A program made the position numbers and the translations under genes. The notes beneath the pieces are model-generated. The model ran no database searches, was not told the DNA's origin, and was given only the letters and a program-made list of their open reading frames with translations. A DNA stretch of 64,000 bases from Eurosta solidaginis (lineage: Eukaryota; Arthropoda; Insecta; Diptera; Tephritidae). Of the stretch, positions 23,701 to 37,700 are shown in pieces. How positions within the stretch are numbered: the first letter of the stretch is position 1; the number at the start of each line of letters is the position of its first letter. The stretch lies in the NCBI RefSeq assembly GCF_040869045.1, contig NC_090322.1, positions 181,473,477-181,537,476 of the forward strand. Direction: 5' to 3'.

Positions 23701-25711
23701 TGTATATGTGAGTACTACTTCGGCTGATGTCATGCGTTTGTGAGTATCTCTCTGCTGCCTTATATGTATGTGTGTTAGACTGGGTCGATTTAACCGATAT
23801 CGCGACATTGATTTTACGATAGGATTTGGGCTCAGGAAAAAAAGTTCCACTACGCATACCCAAAAAAATTACTTTCGAGCCTGCAAACAAAAAAATGACG
23901 AAAGGGTACATTTTTCGACCAAAACACTCCAAAACTCAAAAAATATTTTTTTCCAAAAAACTGTTATCGCCAACGTTTTTACAACAGTTTTTTGAAGAAA
24001 AAAAATATTTTTTGGGTTTTGGGGAGTGTTTTGGTCGAAAAATTTACCCTTTCGTCATTTTTTTTGCAGGCTCGAAAATTATTTTTTGGGTATGCGTAGT
24101 TGAACTTTTTTTCCTGAGCCCAAATCCTACCGAAAAATCGATGGCGCGATATCGGTTAACTTTCGTCCATACAAATCGACCCAGGTTAATGTGTGTACAT
24201 GATGATTGATTTGTTTACGTACATAAGTGGCTACTTAGTATCGGCTTAGTGATGATTAGTCACAATACCTATGTTTTAAAGGCTAACTTCGAAAAAGCTG
24301 AGAAATACATTTTTGGCTTATGGCTCAATCCCATCAGACCAATTTTTTGGGGGCCGATACCCAGCTACGCAGTGTAATGATTAAAAATTATAATGTTAAC
24401 TGATTATATTGTATTTTAAGTTTCCATTTAATGATTGTAATAATATGATAATTTTAATTTCATTAATACTAATTTTTTTCCCACCGTTTACATACAATTT
24501 TACTTCTCAACTAAGATTGAACGTGTAAAATGGCAGGGTTTCATTTTAGGTTAAAATGACATTGAAAGCAGGGCCTAAGAGTCTTTATAGGTTTTTACGG
24601 GTACAGTGACAGTGACAGTTACGGCAGCGACAACTACGAGTCTCAGCTTGTCGAGTGCAAGGCACGAGCACAATCCCTGCTACAACGGTTCCTCCTCCAA
24701 CTCGCACTTCCTGCATTTGCTATCACTGAGCAAGCCTAATTTAAAGGCATCTGACGCCAGAAGGCAGTGTTCAGTCAGAATGCCTATTCTGAGCATATTG
24801 TCCCCTCTCTTCAATGATAAGAGTAACTTTGTTAGTCTAAGGTTGTGAGACCTCTGTTTCATCTTCGACAGTTTGCAGTCCCGTGATTGGCTCCACGCCT
24901 TTCCTGCTTGGCCGATCATGTGCAGCTTTCCCCTTCTTTTCATCTGATTGGAACGTCTACGGTACAAGCGATGCGCAATGTGTAGCTAGCTCAGCCGCTT
25001 ATTCCCCTATGCCCAGGGACCCAATATATGTACATGTATATTTCTCGCTATCCCGATCCTTTCCAGTGATTACTTACACACTAGTACAGTGTAGTGTAGC
25101 CACAGCAAAAAAAAACTTATCAAAACCTACATAGAAATACCAGCAGATCCGGCAGACGTTGTTCTGCTTTTGTCTAGCTGCACAACTTTTATTAAGTTTT
25201 TACCTCTAACTCTCTTTCCATCTCTCTCCCCCTTTTCTTTATCCTTTTATTTGCTTCTCTCTCTTCGTTCTATCTATCCCTATCTCTCTGTCTACTTCTA
25301 ACTCTGTATCTTTCTCAGTCACTTGCTATGGACCCCTTTCTGTTGCAGTTATTTACTTAAGTTCTCAGAAAAACCAATCATATTATAGCTCTGTTACATT
25401 CATTTTTTCATTTATTATTTATGAAATCATAATAGTTACTATGCAATTTCAATTACACAAGCATTTGAAACTTATATACTCAAATACTCGTAAAAGATAT
25501 TATAAATCGCGATAACATCTTAATTTGCTTAGATTTTTTTATAAGAAACATTAATTCGTTTAATTTCAATATAAACAAAGGTGAGCTCTAACCTTCTAGT
25601 AGTACTTTCCCATAGACAAAATAAAATACAACAAGCAATGTATCTTTTTACACACCCGTGCTTAGCGATAATAAATATTAGGGCGGGTCAAATTGTATGA
25701 AGAATAGGAGT

Positions 25712-25742
<31 letters not shown>

Positions 25743-28700
25743 CTGCGATTAGACATTTGTCAAAACTAGTGGCGGAACCACGGGCGAAAACGGGACAGAG
25801 TTATAGTTTTTCTTTAGGCAAATTCTAAAAATGAAAAATGCATACGATACGGCGTCCAATACCAACTGTGGAACGCTCCAGTACAAATTATTGTCAAAAG
25901 CGGGTGGAACATTAGCATCTTCGCGTGTGTGCTTCATTTCTGCCCCCGTTTAAGAGAACATAGAAGACGTCCCTCTAGAATCTAAGCACTCTATGAACAT
26001 TGGTTACCTGATCCCGTTTTTCGATCTGACAGAAATTTGACCCGGACTTGAATTCGGAGAATTTTCGATAACATGTTAAAATTTTCCTATGCTCTGTGCC
26101 ATGTTTTTTATTGAGCTCATGGTTCAACTATATGGTTGGCTCATCTCTACAGCAACAATATACCTTTGTTTTGCGCTAAATTAGATGCATTTACTAAAAA
26201 AATTATTTAAAGTGATGTGAAAATATTTTTTAATAAAAAATTACCAGCACGACAGTAAATAATTTTCAGTGTGTTGGCTACATTTTGAGTTTGCCATCTG
26301 CTTTTGACAATCCCTATGTCAGTGAAATGAAAAAAAAATAAAATCAGCTGATGAGATGAGCCAACCGTATACTTGAGCCATAATTGAGCTATGAATCTAT
26401 TTTTCAAATTTTAAACATTCTAAATATCTTTAAGGGTGTCCCTACTCGTTCGGAAAATTCAGTACAATAGTTTAAACTTTTTTTTTTCTCCTTTTGACGT
26501 GTTTCCTCATTTAACTTCATTCTGGACGCTAAATTCTTTTCCGGACGAATAGCCATTTCAGCTTTCTATTTTTAAACACTTCTCGAAGTATTTCGAAAAT
26601 GGTTTAGAAAGTTACTGTTTACCAATTCGTTAAAATTTTTTCTTAAATTCGTGTATGTTGTAATTAAATTTAAAATGTTTACCTTGGCAATGAGGCGCCT
26701 GTTACTTTATGTTGTCGAAATAGTTCTACATATTGTGGCAACTGCACTGATTGAGCCAACCAGTCTGTCGTTTGTTCCATAGTCCAGTTATGCACCTAAA
26801 TGAAGGTATAAATATTTTATTTTAATATGCAGCTACAAATTTTGTTAATATCAGAAAGGTGAATGTTTGCATTTTTGGATGACCAGATGTTTGCTTTTGT
26901 CCCAGTCACGACAGAAATTTTGCTCACAGATAAAATCAGTTGAGAATTGGGCATTTTGAAATTATTTGCATTTCGGCGCTGTTTTGGTATATTTTGGAAT
27001 CATTTCAGGACCGTTTCGGAATAATTTAGAGGCTCTTTCCGTGATAAGCCGAGACAATTTCGAGATTGTGTTCAGGATTACGTCGGAAATTCGTAAAGCT
27101 TCGGCATTATTTTCGGATTGTTTTCAGGAATATTTCGAGAATAATATATTAGAGATCACTCCGGAATTGTTTTGGGAAACTTTAGGGCTATTCCAATATA
27201 ATTTGGGATATTTTTGGAATTGTTTTAAGGACCACTTCGGATTAATGCGGTGCCAGTGGGATACTACTTCGATTTTTTGAAGATGGTCCTCGGACATTTC
27301 GAGATCGTTTCAGGATTGCTTTTTGGATTATTTAAGGGATATATATTTTTTTTTCAGTATAATTTGAAACTGTTTTGTTAATCGTATTAAGTATATCTTC
27401 GAGATTGTTGTAAGGATTATTTCGGAAGTATTTAAGCAAATTTTACCATGATCTTCGGTATAATTTATGCGCCATTTTCAGATTGTTTCAAGGATCGTAA
27501 TGGGACTGACGGAACCGAAACCATGCTTTATTCAAATTAATTTCTGGACTAATTTAGGGATTATTTCGGGATTGTTTCGGGACCATTTCGCAACTATCTC
27601 CAAATCATTTTATGACTATCTTCGAAGCATTTCAAGAATAATCTCTTTATAATTTTCACTACTCAATGTAGGGTCGTGTGTTACGATTCGTGTTCGAAAA
27701 CTAGTTTTAAAATCAAAATAGCTCGGAAATGGCTAATCGTGGTAGTGACATATGCGGACAAGTGGCAACACGTGTTCAGTGGATCCATAATTCATTCTTA
27801 TGTTCAAAAAAAGGTAGACATTAGACGTGCCCAGAGCACGTATCGCGTTTAACGATAACGTATCGAAAAACAATTTCACTTAAACAATAAATATGAATCC
27901 CTTAAGCCTTTCGTAAAAATGAGAATACATTATACATATATTTATTTCACGTATTATCTCAATCCCAATATTCATATCAGTGTTATTGCGATTTAAAAAA
28001 TGAATGTGGTAACGTATATCAAGTATATCGTATAGCACGATATGAGCCCTGATTTAGGGCGAGATTCTAAATTGTTGTATCTGTAATTTCGGTAGTGTTA
28101 ACAGGATTACATCGAAACTATTCTAGGAATATTTCCGGATTATTGTTTCCGTCTTAACACGTTATAACTCGACTTATAATATTTGGTATACATAGAACGA
28201 AAAATTTCGGACTTTTATTTCGACAAAATTTTGCTTAATTTTTCTTCGTGCGACGGATCCGCGGGTATAGCTAGAAGATGGACGCAAAAGTTCACAAACG
28301 AACTCTTTCGAGTTGAAAGGAGCATGAACGCAATATGTTTATCAAAAATCCAATACCGTTCGTTCGCTGATTTGTAATGAACTTGTGTACGTACATACAC
28401 ATATTTTCTATTTAACATACCTCCGATCGTAGCCACGCTTCCCACAATTCCTTAACTGATATATGCATATCATCATTGAAATGAAACGCTTTCTGACGTT
28501 TCTCATAGCCCGAGTCATATTTAAGTTCTTCACGTAAAAACTAAACGACACAAAAGAGAAAGTCATTATTTTGCAAAACTTATTGCATTTAAAAACCAAC
28601 TTGAGTTTACAGTTACTTTATTGCTTATACTAAATACTACTTACGTCGTCGGATTCGCTCAAATCGATATTGCCATTGTCGTCATCATCAAGCTGACGAT

Positions 28701-31700
28701 GTAGCGTACGTATTGCTTCCATACCCAAACGATCTTGTAAATTTCCACTATAGCAATCTAGATCATCTGCAGCGCAAGCACCATCAGCTGAGCCACTACC
28801 CAATGAACCTGGATTTTGTGGATGACAATAAATTAGAAACTAATAAAAAAAGTATCCAAATGTAAATGCAAATATTGGTAAAACGAACTGAAATTAATGC
28901 ATATACACAGGGCCGTAAAGAGAAAATCCGTGCCCGGGACTAAACAATTTACGGGCCCCTTTAAAAAATCCACTAATACATTTGATTAACTTGAATTAAT
29001 GACACGTCATTCATGAATCATTATTGATGGATTACATCAAAAAAAAAAAATTTTCCCACATCAACTAAATGATTTTTGGACTAAGAGCTGACAATAAAAT
29101 TAACACAGAATATTTACTATTTATACTATTTTATTGTAACGTAGAAATAAAATTCTCTTTTAACAGCCACATATCGGTTCAAATAGTCTTTTCTAGTTAT
29201 TTGGTAACATCTCTAGCTTGGAGGACCACGTTTCTTTCATTAATGGTAGTCAGTATTTTGTACCAAATTGCGGACAGCAAGATACATTCGAACTTGTTGA
29301 TGTACTTGAGAATGCCGGTAACATCTCCGTATGCTTGTGCAGCCAAATTTGGCTTTTGTCTGAATGTCCCATCGTTGTGGAGTGCTGCTGAAATAGTAAA
29401 ACATTTTTGTACAACTCCGAAGAAAGTAATTGCAGCCGTACAACATTCTGCAGCATCAACACCACATAAATTGAGACTGTGGCGTGCACAAGGCGAGTAA
29501 TCAGCATTCGAGTTTTAGTCGAGAATGTGACGTAGTGCTCCGTTGCAAGCTCCTTTCATATTGGTCGCGTTATCGTACTCTTGTGCACGACAATCTTCAA
29601 TCAAGTATGGCAAATTAGATCAGCGATTTTCTGACCAGTTTTTTGGTTACAATTCACGAAAGCCAAAAACCGTTCTTGAATTGTAAAATTTGTTGCTTTC
29701 GAATTGAAATGGAGTTTGCGCAAAATGAACGTAGTCAACGTGACTAGCATCAGGCTAGCATCAACGATAATAGCAAAATACTTGGCTTTCTTGCCTTCAT
29801 CTAATATAGTTTCCCTCACGTGCTTTGTACACATTTCTATAAACTCGTTCTGAATGTCTGGGGAAAGATAGTGACCTTGTAAACGTTTGTGCTGCTGTTG
29901 TGAAATCCTAACTTTCTCCAAATGATCTCTAAGTATCGGATCATAATGGCTTATGAGATCTTAGCTGCCCAAACAATTTCCATCGTTTTCTTCACGAAGA
30001 TATATACTTTCGCCTTTGAAAGCTAGGCCTCTTTCAGCCAAAAATAAAATAGTGTCCAAAACTCTATATAAAATTTCTTTCCACTATTGAGTTTCAGTGA
30101 TTAGCTGTTCATTGATAAGTGTATCAATTGTAGCCTCCTTTTGAATTAGATTTTGTAAAGATCACCATTGAATATAACATTTAATATGTTTTTGAGTATT
30201 TTCGGGTGATGGCAGTTTATCGTATAGCTGCTTCCATACCTGGAATTTCGAATATCCGCACAACAAATTTTAGGTCGATTTAATAAAGTATTGGTGCTTA
30301 ACAGACGACATGGTAGGCAATAAAAAGCATTGCTACTAGCACTCCACACTAACCAGTCACGCTCCACTTTCTCTCCATTTGGCAAGATTCTGTTTAACAA
30401 CGAGGTAGGATATCCCTCGTCATGACAATCACGTGGCAGAATAATAGAACACTTTTGATGACCTCGACGAATTATTTCGTTGACTTCTTCAGATCGCAAA
30501 AACTCATTATTCGCGGTATCGATATCGAAGTCGTTTAAATAATCTGGACTTTGATACAGAGTTGGTGGTATTGTTGGAAGACTTTTTGAAGATGAACCTT
30601 CATCAGTGTCACCACGAAAAATTTACGATTTCGGATTCATGTAAACATACATTTTTGTTTGATATTTTTATTGTCTCCTCAGGCCCAGGCAAAAAATCAT
30701 TATCAATATTCGTTTCTTTTGAAATTCGGCTTAAAATTTGCACATGGAACAACTAAAGACTCTCCTGAATTAAAAAAAAATGTCTTAGTACTTCTAAATC
30801 GCGGGCCCCCTGAGAAACCCCGGCCCCGGGGGAATCCCCCCATGCCCCCCCCCCCCCTCTCGCCAGGCCTGCATATGTACATATAAATATGTATGCATGT
30901 AATTTTTGCATGTGCATACAACATCGAAGGCTGTGTTATAATAATAATAACAATTATAATTAAATATACAATGATAAATATTTACTTTTCATATTAAGGA
31001 TAGATACCGAAATCTGTAAGAATGTATGAACACATATCGCTTATGTACTTCAATAGTGTGTTAAGTCAAAAAACATGATTTTTGAGTAAATAATGTATAA
31101 ACGTACTCAATATCATAATCTATGTTGCATAAAGAATTCTTTGTGATCCGTTAAAAATTTAGCACAAATTTAGCTATAAAAATGAAAATATACATTTATA
31201 TGCACAACACATGGCAAGGTGGAATCTTTGAAGGGCTCTCATGACAAATTATGTTTTTTGAGTTATGGCACTGTTGAAGTAAATGAGCGATATGTAAATA
31301 CATGAGATAATAGCATTTTGGTATCGAATCAAGCTTCTCTGCACATTTTTTTTTCTGTTTGATAATAAACAAATAATAACGAGAATTCAGTATGGTACAG
31401 TTGTGAACATAAAAGTAGCAATTATTAAGAGACAAATCGTTAAGTTTGGAGAAAAACTTGCATAAATTGCACAACGGAAACTATTATTTTTTTAACTGTC
31501 GCAGGGTGGGGTATTTTATCAATATAGCTGGCCAAAACTAAAACAGCAGTTATTTCTGTTAAAAAAGTGGTTGTCTCCATTGTGAATGATAACTATGTGT
31601 GATATCTTCTGCATTGACGTCAAAATTCCAAAGTGATTGGATCACCCACATAATTTGTAATTGACTATCACTGCCTCATTCTGTATCTCTTTCTATCACC

Positions 31701-34700
31701 CACTGAAGATAGGCGCCGCCATATTGAACACCCTGTCAAAACGCTAAAAAGTAGCCATATTGAACATCCTGGCAGGCAGTTGACAGATAACATATCACAC
31801 TTAGTTTGATTCACAATGGTTGTCTCACTTCATTGTTATGAATGGAAATTTTTGACAGTAAATTCACGGTGTTCCGCGAAGAATTACTTGGATCGGTTTC
31901 GGCATTACATGAGATTTGTATGTCAGTATGGGTATCAAACGAAAGGTATTTTACTCCGCATTTCTTATTGATTTGAGTAGGGTTGCCAGTTAGGGTTGCC
32001 ACCTCACCTCCTTTTTTATATTTCTTTGTATATCGACTACCATCTCGAAAACGGCTTGACCGATTTGATCAAATTTGGTACATCGGTATAATATTATATT
32101 TTAAGAACTTTCACCTAGGCGTTGCCACTGAGGATGTTTTCTCAAGGTTGCCAACTTTTGCAATAGGGGTATCAGTCTTACAAAATGGATCACCACTCAA
32201 AAATTTGCGGGTATGCGCAGCCGTTTTTGTTATTAAACTTTGAAACAAACATAAGCTAATGTATTGCCAAAAATTGATCAAATACCCCAACGTGTGTCAC
32301 TTAAACACGCTTTATTTAAGTCGCCTAGTCCTTCCAGCAGAGTGCGGGCAGTCCTCTTCCTCGTATTTCCGTAGGCGGATTCCTACAACTATACTTTCTT
32401 TGTCGGAGCATAACCTTTCATTTGCATAACATGGCCTAATCAGACTAGCCGCAGTGTTTTAATTCGCTGGACTATGGTGACATAAAAGGTAAAGCTCGTA
32501 CAGCTCATCTTTAAATCGCCTTCGGTAGAATCGAAATCGGTGAATCGAAATTTCATAACAATGTCGAAATTCTTAGAATTTTCAAAATAATTTCGGTATG
32601 CAGTTTTGAAGTCTCCCGAAATTCGCTATGATTTGAAAAAGAAAAGTGTTCCAACCCCTCATAATTGTGAGTCCAATAGGAGTTTAGTATGTGTGCGATA
32701 TATGAGTCTCAAAAATTAGAAGTATATCCACTGCTGAGTGGAAATATCACCCTACCTCGGTTGCCCTTTCGAAAACGATTGAATAATGTCCTATTTCAGA
32801 ATTTGTTTCAAAAATTCTGAGATAGAGCGTTCATGAAGCGAATTCTGGCTTGGGGCGTTTTTGAAACAAATTCCTAAACAGGGCGTTATTCAAACATTTT
32901 CTGAGATGGTGCGTTTTCGAAACGGCAAACGAGATAGGGTGATATTTCAATCTGCAGTCGATATAAAATTTTAAAAGACTCCTAAGTATATGATGAAATT
33001 TATAAGTATGTACCAAGGCTGTATATAGGGCCAATGGGGCATATATGACGCCTGAAAGACTCTTTATGGAGTCATATAAGAGGCAAAATACGAGCCTATT
33101 AGTTGCCACATCGGCCACCTTTAGGCTCATATGATGTATGAAATTGGGCTTATATTGGACGACCATCGCAAGAAGGAAAATACTTTGACGAATATTAGCA
33201 TCACTAAGCTTCTACTAAATAAATGCACAACAACAATAAGGCAGCCACTCTTATGTAGAAGCGACGAAGAGATATCTCACACACACAAATATATAGTCAT
33301 CAGCCCAAGTAGTTACTCACAGATTCACACGCATATGGCTATGGAAGAGGCGTGGACTACAGATATACATGTATATAGCTGGTAACAAACCACGCATGAC
33401 ATTTCGCGAAATTACTACACATTAGGAGAAATAGGTGAACGGGGAAACCGAGAGTATAAAAGCAGCGCAAGCTGAGTAATAACAAATCAGTTTTGATTTA
33501 AACACGCTATTGGTTGTAAAGTATAATTGTAAAGTAATCTAAATAAAGACCAGTTTGCAATACAGAATATTGGAGTGATTTATTCAACAGTTTAGCGATT
33601 CGAACGTTAGCAGAAGGTTCCAAACAAGCGGAATTTCCCTAAATTCGTTACGATACGTTCTTTTCAGAGTTTTAAATGAGCTCATAATGAGCGTAAGTGA
33701 TTCGACAAAAGGCATTTTTTAGATATTTATCAGTCCGAATGTTTTCTGGAAAGATATTGGCTCTTCTTTTATTACTACACAATTTGGTTTTACCCTAAAA
33801 CTTATACTTTAGCCCCCTTATTCATAAAGAATAAAAAAGGTTTATAATTGGAAATTTGTATGAAAATGTCGCTTCAAAAAGCTTTATATAATTTTTTTAT
33901 GAGTATGGCGGTAAACCTATAAGAATTAAGTTAAAATAAATGGTAAAATAACTGATACAATTTGCAAATAATTTATGCAGCTATTTTTTTCCTCCCGGGT
34001 GTATGTATGTATGCACATTCGTTTTTCCACAAATTTTTGTTTGTCGACAAATGCTTAAGCATATTGTTATTAATTTTGTATTTTTTTTTTAAATTGCTAC
34101 AATTAAATGCGATAAATTGGCTGTGGTTTCTTATTGCTGCCAATTTTTGGGTGCGCAGGCGATAATTCAGACATGATCTTGATTGAATGACTAATGATAG
34201 ACAAAATTATAGATAAATTGGTTTATTACTTCATTAAAAGTTTATCTTTTGAGTTTATCTAATAGTCAAACTGCGAACTAGAGCAGCGAAACCAATGTCA
34301 GCCAAAGTTATCTGATTAAAGTTTTCTTTCTGAAAAAAATTTTCTTGAAAGGTTAGGCTGGGTTGAACTAAAAACTATTAGAAACAGGAGATCGACTTTA
34401 GAGGTACGTTTAGGCTGGCTGGTCCGTAAACACCTCACATAGACTTGTGGAGTTCATAGTGTTATCAGAAGTCTTCTCAACGACCAAACTGAAAACCCCT
34501 ATCTAAAACCATGAACTATGTTATAAAATAACTCCGTTCTCTTGGCAAATACTACAAGCTTTTAGGAGCTATGATATTCCTGTTGAATAGCCAGAAACCT
34601 GAGCATCCCAACAGACATCTGATTGATGAGCCAACAACGCCTAGGGGCTTAAGGAGTCATCACCGTAAGCATTATGAGGAAATACGGCACCTGAGAACTC

Positions 34701-37700
34701 TGCTGTATGAAGCAAAAAAATACAAGCAGGTCCTCAGTGGACTCCCCAAACAGGCGTCGGTCCTTTATGCCGGGAATTGCCCGGTGAATCCAGTACTCAA
34801 AGAACAGTACCCAAAACTTGCGGAAGAGGAACGCATACTCCCCAGGGAAACGCGAGTCACTCTAGCTCAACTTCGTTCTGGATACTGTAACAGGTTAAAC
34901 TCTTACCTATCCAGAATCAACCCCGACATACAAAATGTATGCCCCGCTTGCAATGTGTCCCCACATGACACCAACCATCTCTTTAATTATAATGTGGAAC
35001 CAACGCCTCTAACACCCCTATCATTATGGTACACCCCTGTTGAAACAACATTTCCTTGGACTCCCGTTAGAGGATATTGATGACAATTTGTGATCGGTCG
35101 CACCTATTAGGTGGGGCGAAGCACTGCTACAAAAACAACAACAACAACCTATGATACTTGCTGCTTCTAGATCTGATAACAATGCTACTCCTAATAGATC
35201 TAGTCTTAGTCTTGCGAGCAGGGCACGAGCACAAAACGTGCTTGATTGTTTCCTCCTCTAACCCGCGCTTCAAACATCTGCTATGATTGGCAATTTAAAA
35301 GTATGTGATGTAAAAAGGCAGTGTCCCGCCAAAATACGCATCACGAGCCTAGTACCCTATTTTCAGTGATAAAAGTAACTTTGTTAGCATAAGGTTGTAA
35401 GATCCTGCTTGGCCAATCATATTCAGCTCTCGTCTTCTTTTAATTTCGCTCAATCTGATTTAGGAATGTCTACGGTACAAGCTATGTGCTATATTTAGCT
35501 AGCTCAAGCGCTTTTCATTTCCATTTTTTCCCATATGCTCAGATACCCGATATAGATGTATATTTCTCCCTATCCCGGGTCTTTCCAAGGGTTGCTTACA
35601 ATCTTTTAAACGTTGTGCTATGAGAGATAATTGCCTTAATTGCTGCTGTCAAGTTAAGCTTTTTTCCTCATATGTTTCTTCTGCTTTAGTCACGGCTACT
35701 ACTTCCGCCTGAAAAACAATACAGTGGTCTGAACCCTGTATGATTTGTTTATTTCCGGATCTGACCGCAGACCCTTCCTCCATTACTTTGTACACGCGTA
35801 TTGCGCCAACCTTCACCTCTTTCATATTTATCAATAAAAATTTTATTAAATATTCTCCTGTTGGAAATTCTTTTGATTCTTTTTTTAATAGGCCTTGAGC
35901 TCGAATTCGAACCAGAAGCCTTTTACCAATAGGCCGATAAAAACAAAAAAACATTCTTATATTGACTGAAATCTTTTTGAGGAAAAAAGTACACCGAAGT
36001 TAAATTTTAGAATTACCAATTAAATTTGTAACTAATGTGATAGGGGTTTTACATGGTAAAAATATTATTAATGTCCTCTTTTTATGTAAACACTTTGTTA
36101 GCAATGAAGTAAAAGTACAGATTTTTAATAAGCTTACATTTGTATGTATGTATGTGTTATAGGGTGGTTCTTATATATCAAACAACCAAGTTTTTCCATT
36201 CTCCACCCCTCAGAAGGTAAGTCTGAGTAAAGCACGTATCGAACTTAACTTTTCAATTGCCTACTTAGTCCAAAGTAGCATTTATTGGCCAAAGTTATTC
36301 TTCGCTGGATTTCAAAGCTGATGTTGCTGTTTGTGTTAAAGCTAGCTCCCACACAGACGAAGTCTTTTACTATTTCAAAATTATGGCTGCCAACAGTGGC
36401 GTGGTTGCCAAGAAGCAAATGCACTGACTATTTGCTTGATGACAGCAGTTACTACGTTTTCCCCTCATTCACCATCAAACCCGTCTTTTCTGCTTCTTCT
36501 TTCCAACATCAAATTGAAGAAGAAATTAAAATTGAATTTTTTGATTTTTAATTATTAACGTTCGAATCGCTAAACTGTTGAACAAATAACTCCAATATTC
36601 AATGCAAAATGGTCTTTATTAGACTACTTTGAAAGTACTTCACAATAACACTTATACTTCACAACCAATAGCGTGCTTAAATCAAAGCTGATTACTCAGC
36701 TTGCGCTGCTTTTATACTCTCAGTTTTCTCGTTCATCCATTTATCCTAAGGTCTTGTCATTTCGCGAAACTGTATTCCAGAACAATTGTATCCCTTGCTT
36801 GGTTATTAGCTATGTATATACATGTATACCTATTTGTAGTTTATGTTTCTCTTATAGCCATATGCGGGTGTATGCGTGAGTACTACTTCGGCTGATGATT
36901 ACATGTGTTTGCGAGTATCTGTTCGTTGCCTTGTATGTACATTAGTGTGTAAATGATAATTGATTTGTTTACGTACATACGAGTGGCTGCTTAGCATCAG
37001 CTTAGTGATACTAGTATCAGGTTAAAAAAATAAATAAATGTAAGGCGCGATAACCTCCGAAGAGATCTAAGGCCGAGCTTCTCTTCCAATTTGCGTCGTG
37101 CTCCTTTTGATTTTCCCTACAAATTGGCCGGACAGGACCTACATGTTTTATGCCGATTCCGAACGGCATCTGCAAGGCAGATGAGTTTTCACTGAGAGCT
37201 TTTCATGGCAGAAATACACCCGGAGCGCTTGCCAAACACTGCCGAGGGGCGACCCCGCTTAGAAAAATTGTCTTCTAATTGAAAAACCTTATTTCTAAAA
37301 TTTTGATGTTGCTTTGCCCGGGAGTTGAACCCAGGGCATACGGTGTGATAGGCGGAGCACGCTACCATCACACCACGGTGGCCGCCTGTAGTATCAGGTT
37401 AGTGATGCTAATATTCGTCATAGTACTATAGCTGACGATTAAGTTAAGGCGTGTTGTACAGGCACGAAACTTATATGTGATGTCGCCAAATGTAGTTTAG
37501 TTTATCGATTTTGAGTATTTAAAAATTAGAAAAAAAAACACATTTCAATTTTTTGAGTCTCCATAGAACGATCTTAACTTCGACCTCTGTGCGAAACCAT
37601 CTCCAATCGAAACCAAAATTTATATGTGATATTTTTGGCGTGGGTATTACGGTCTGAAGGGGTGAAACTGAAAAATATCGCTTATTTTATTTATAAGAAC

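Noticed and set aside
35649..35954. Minus-strand 101-aa frame as a retroelement capsid
   Set aside because: Similarity is only an impression; no zinc knuckle or other capsid motif is visible.
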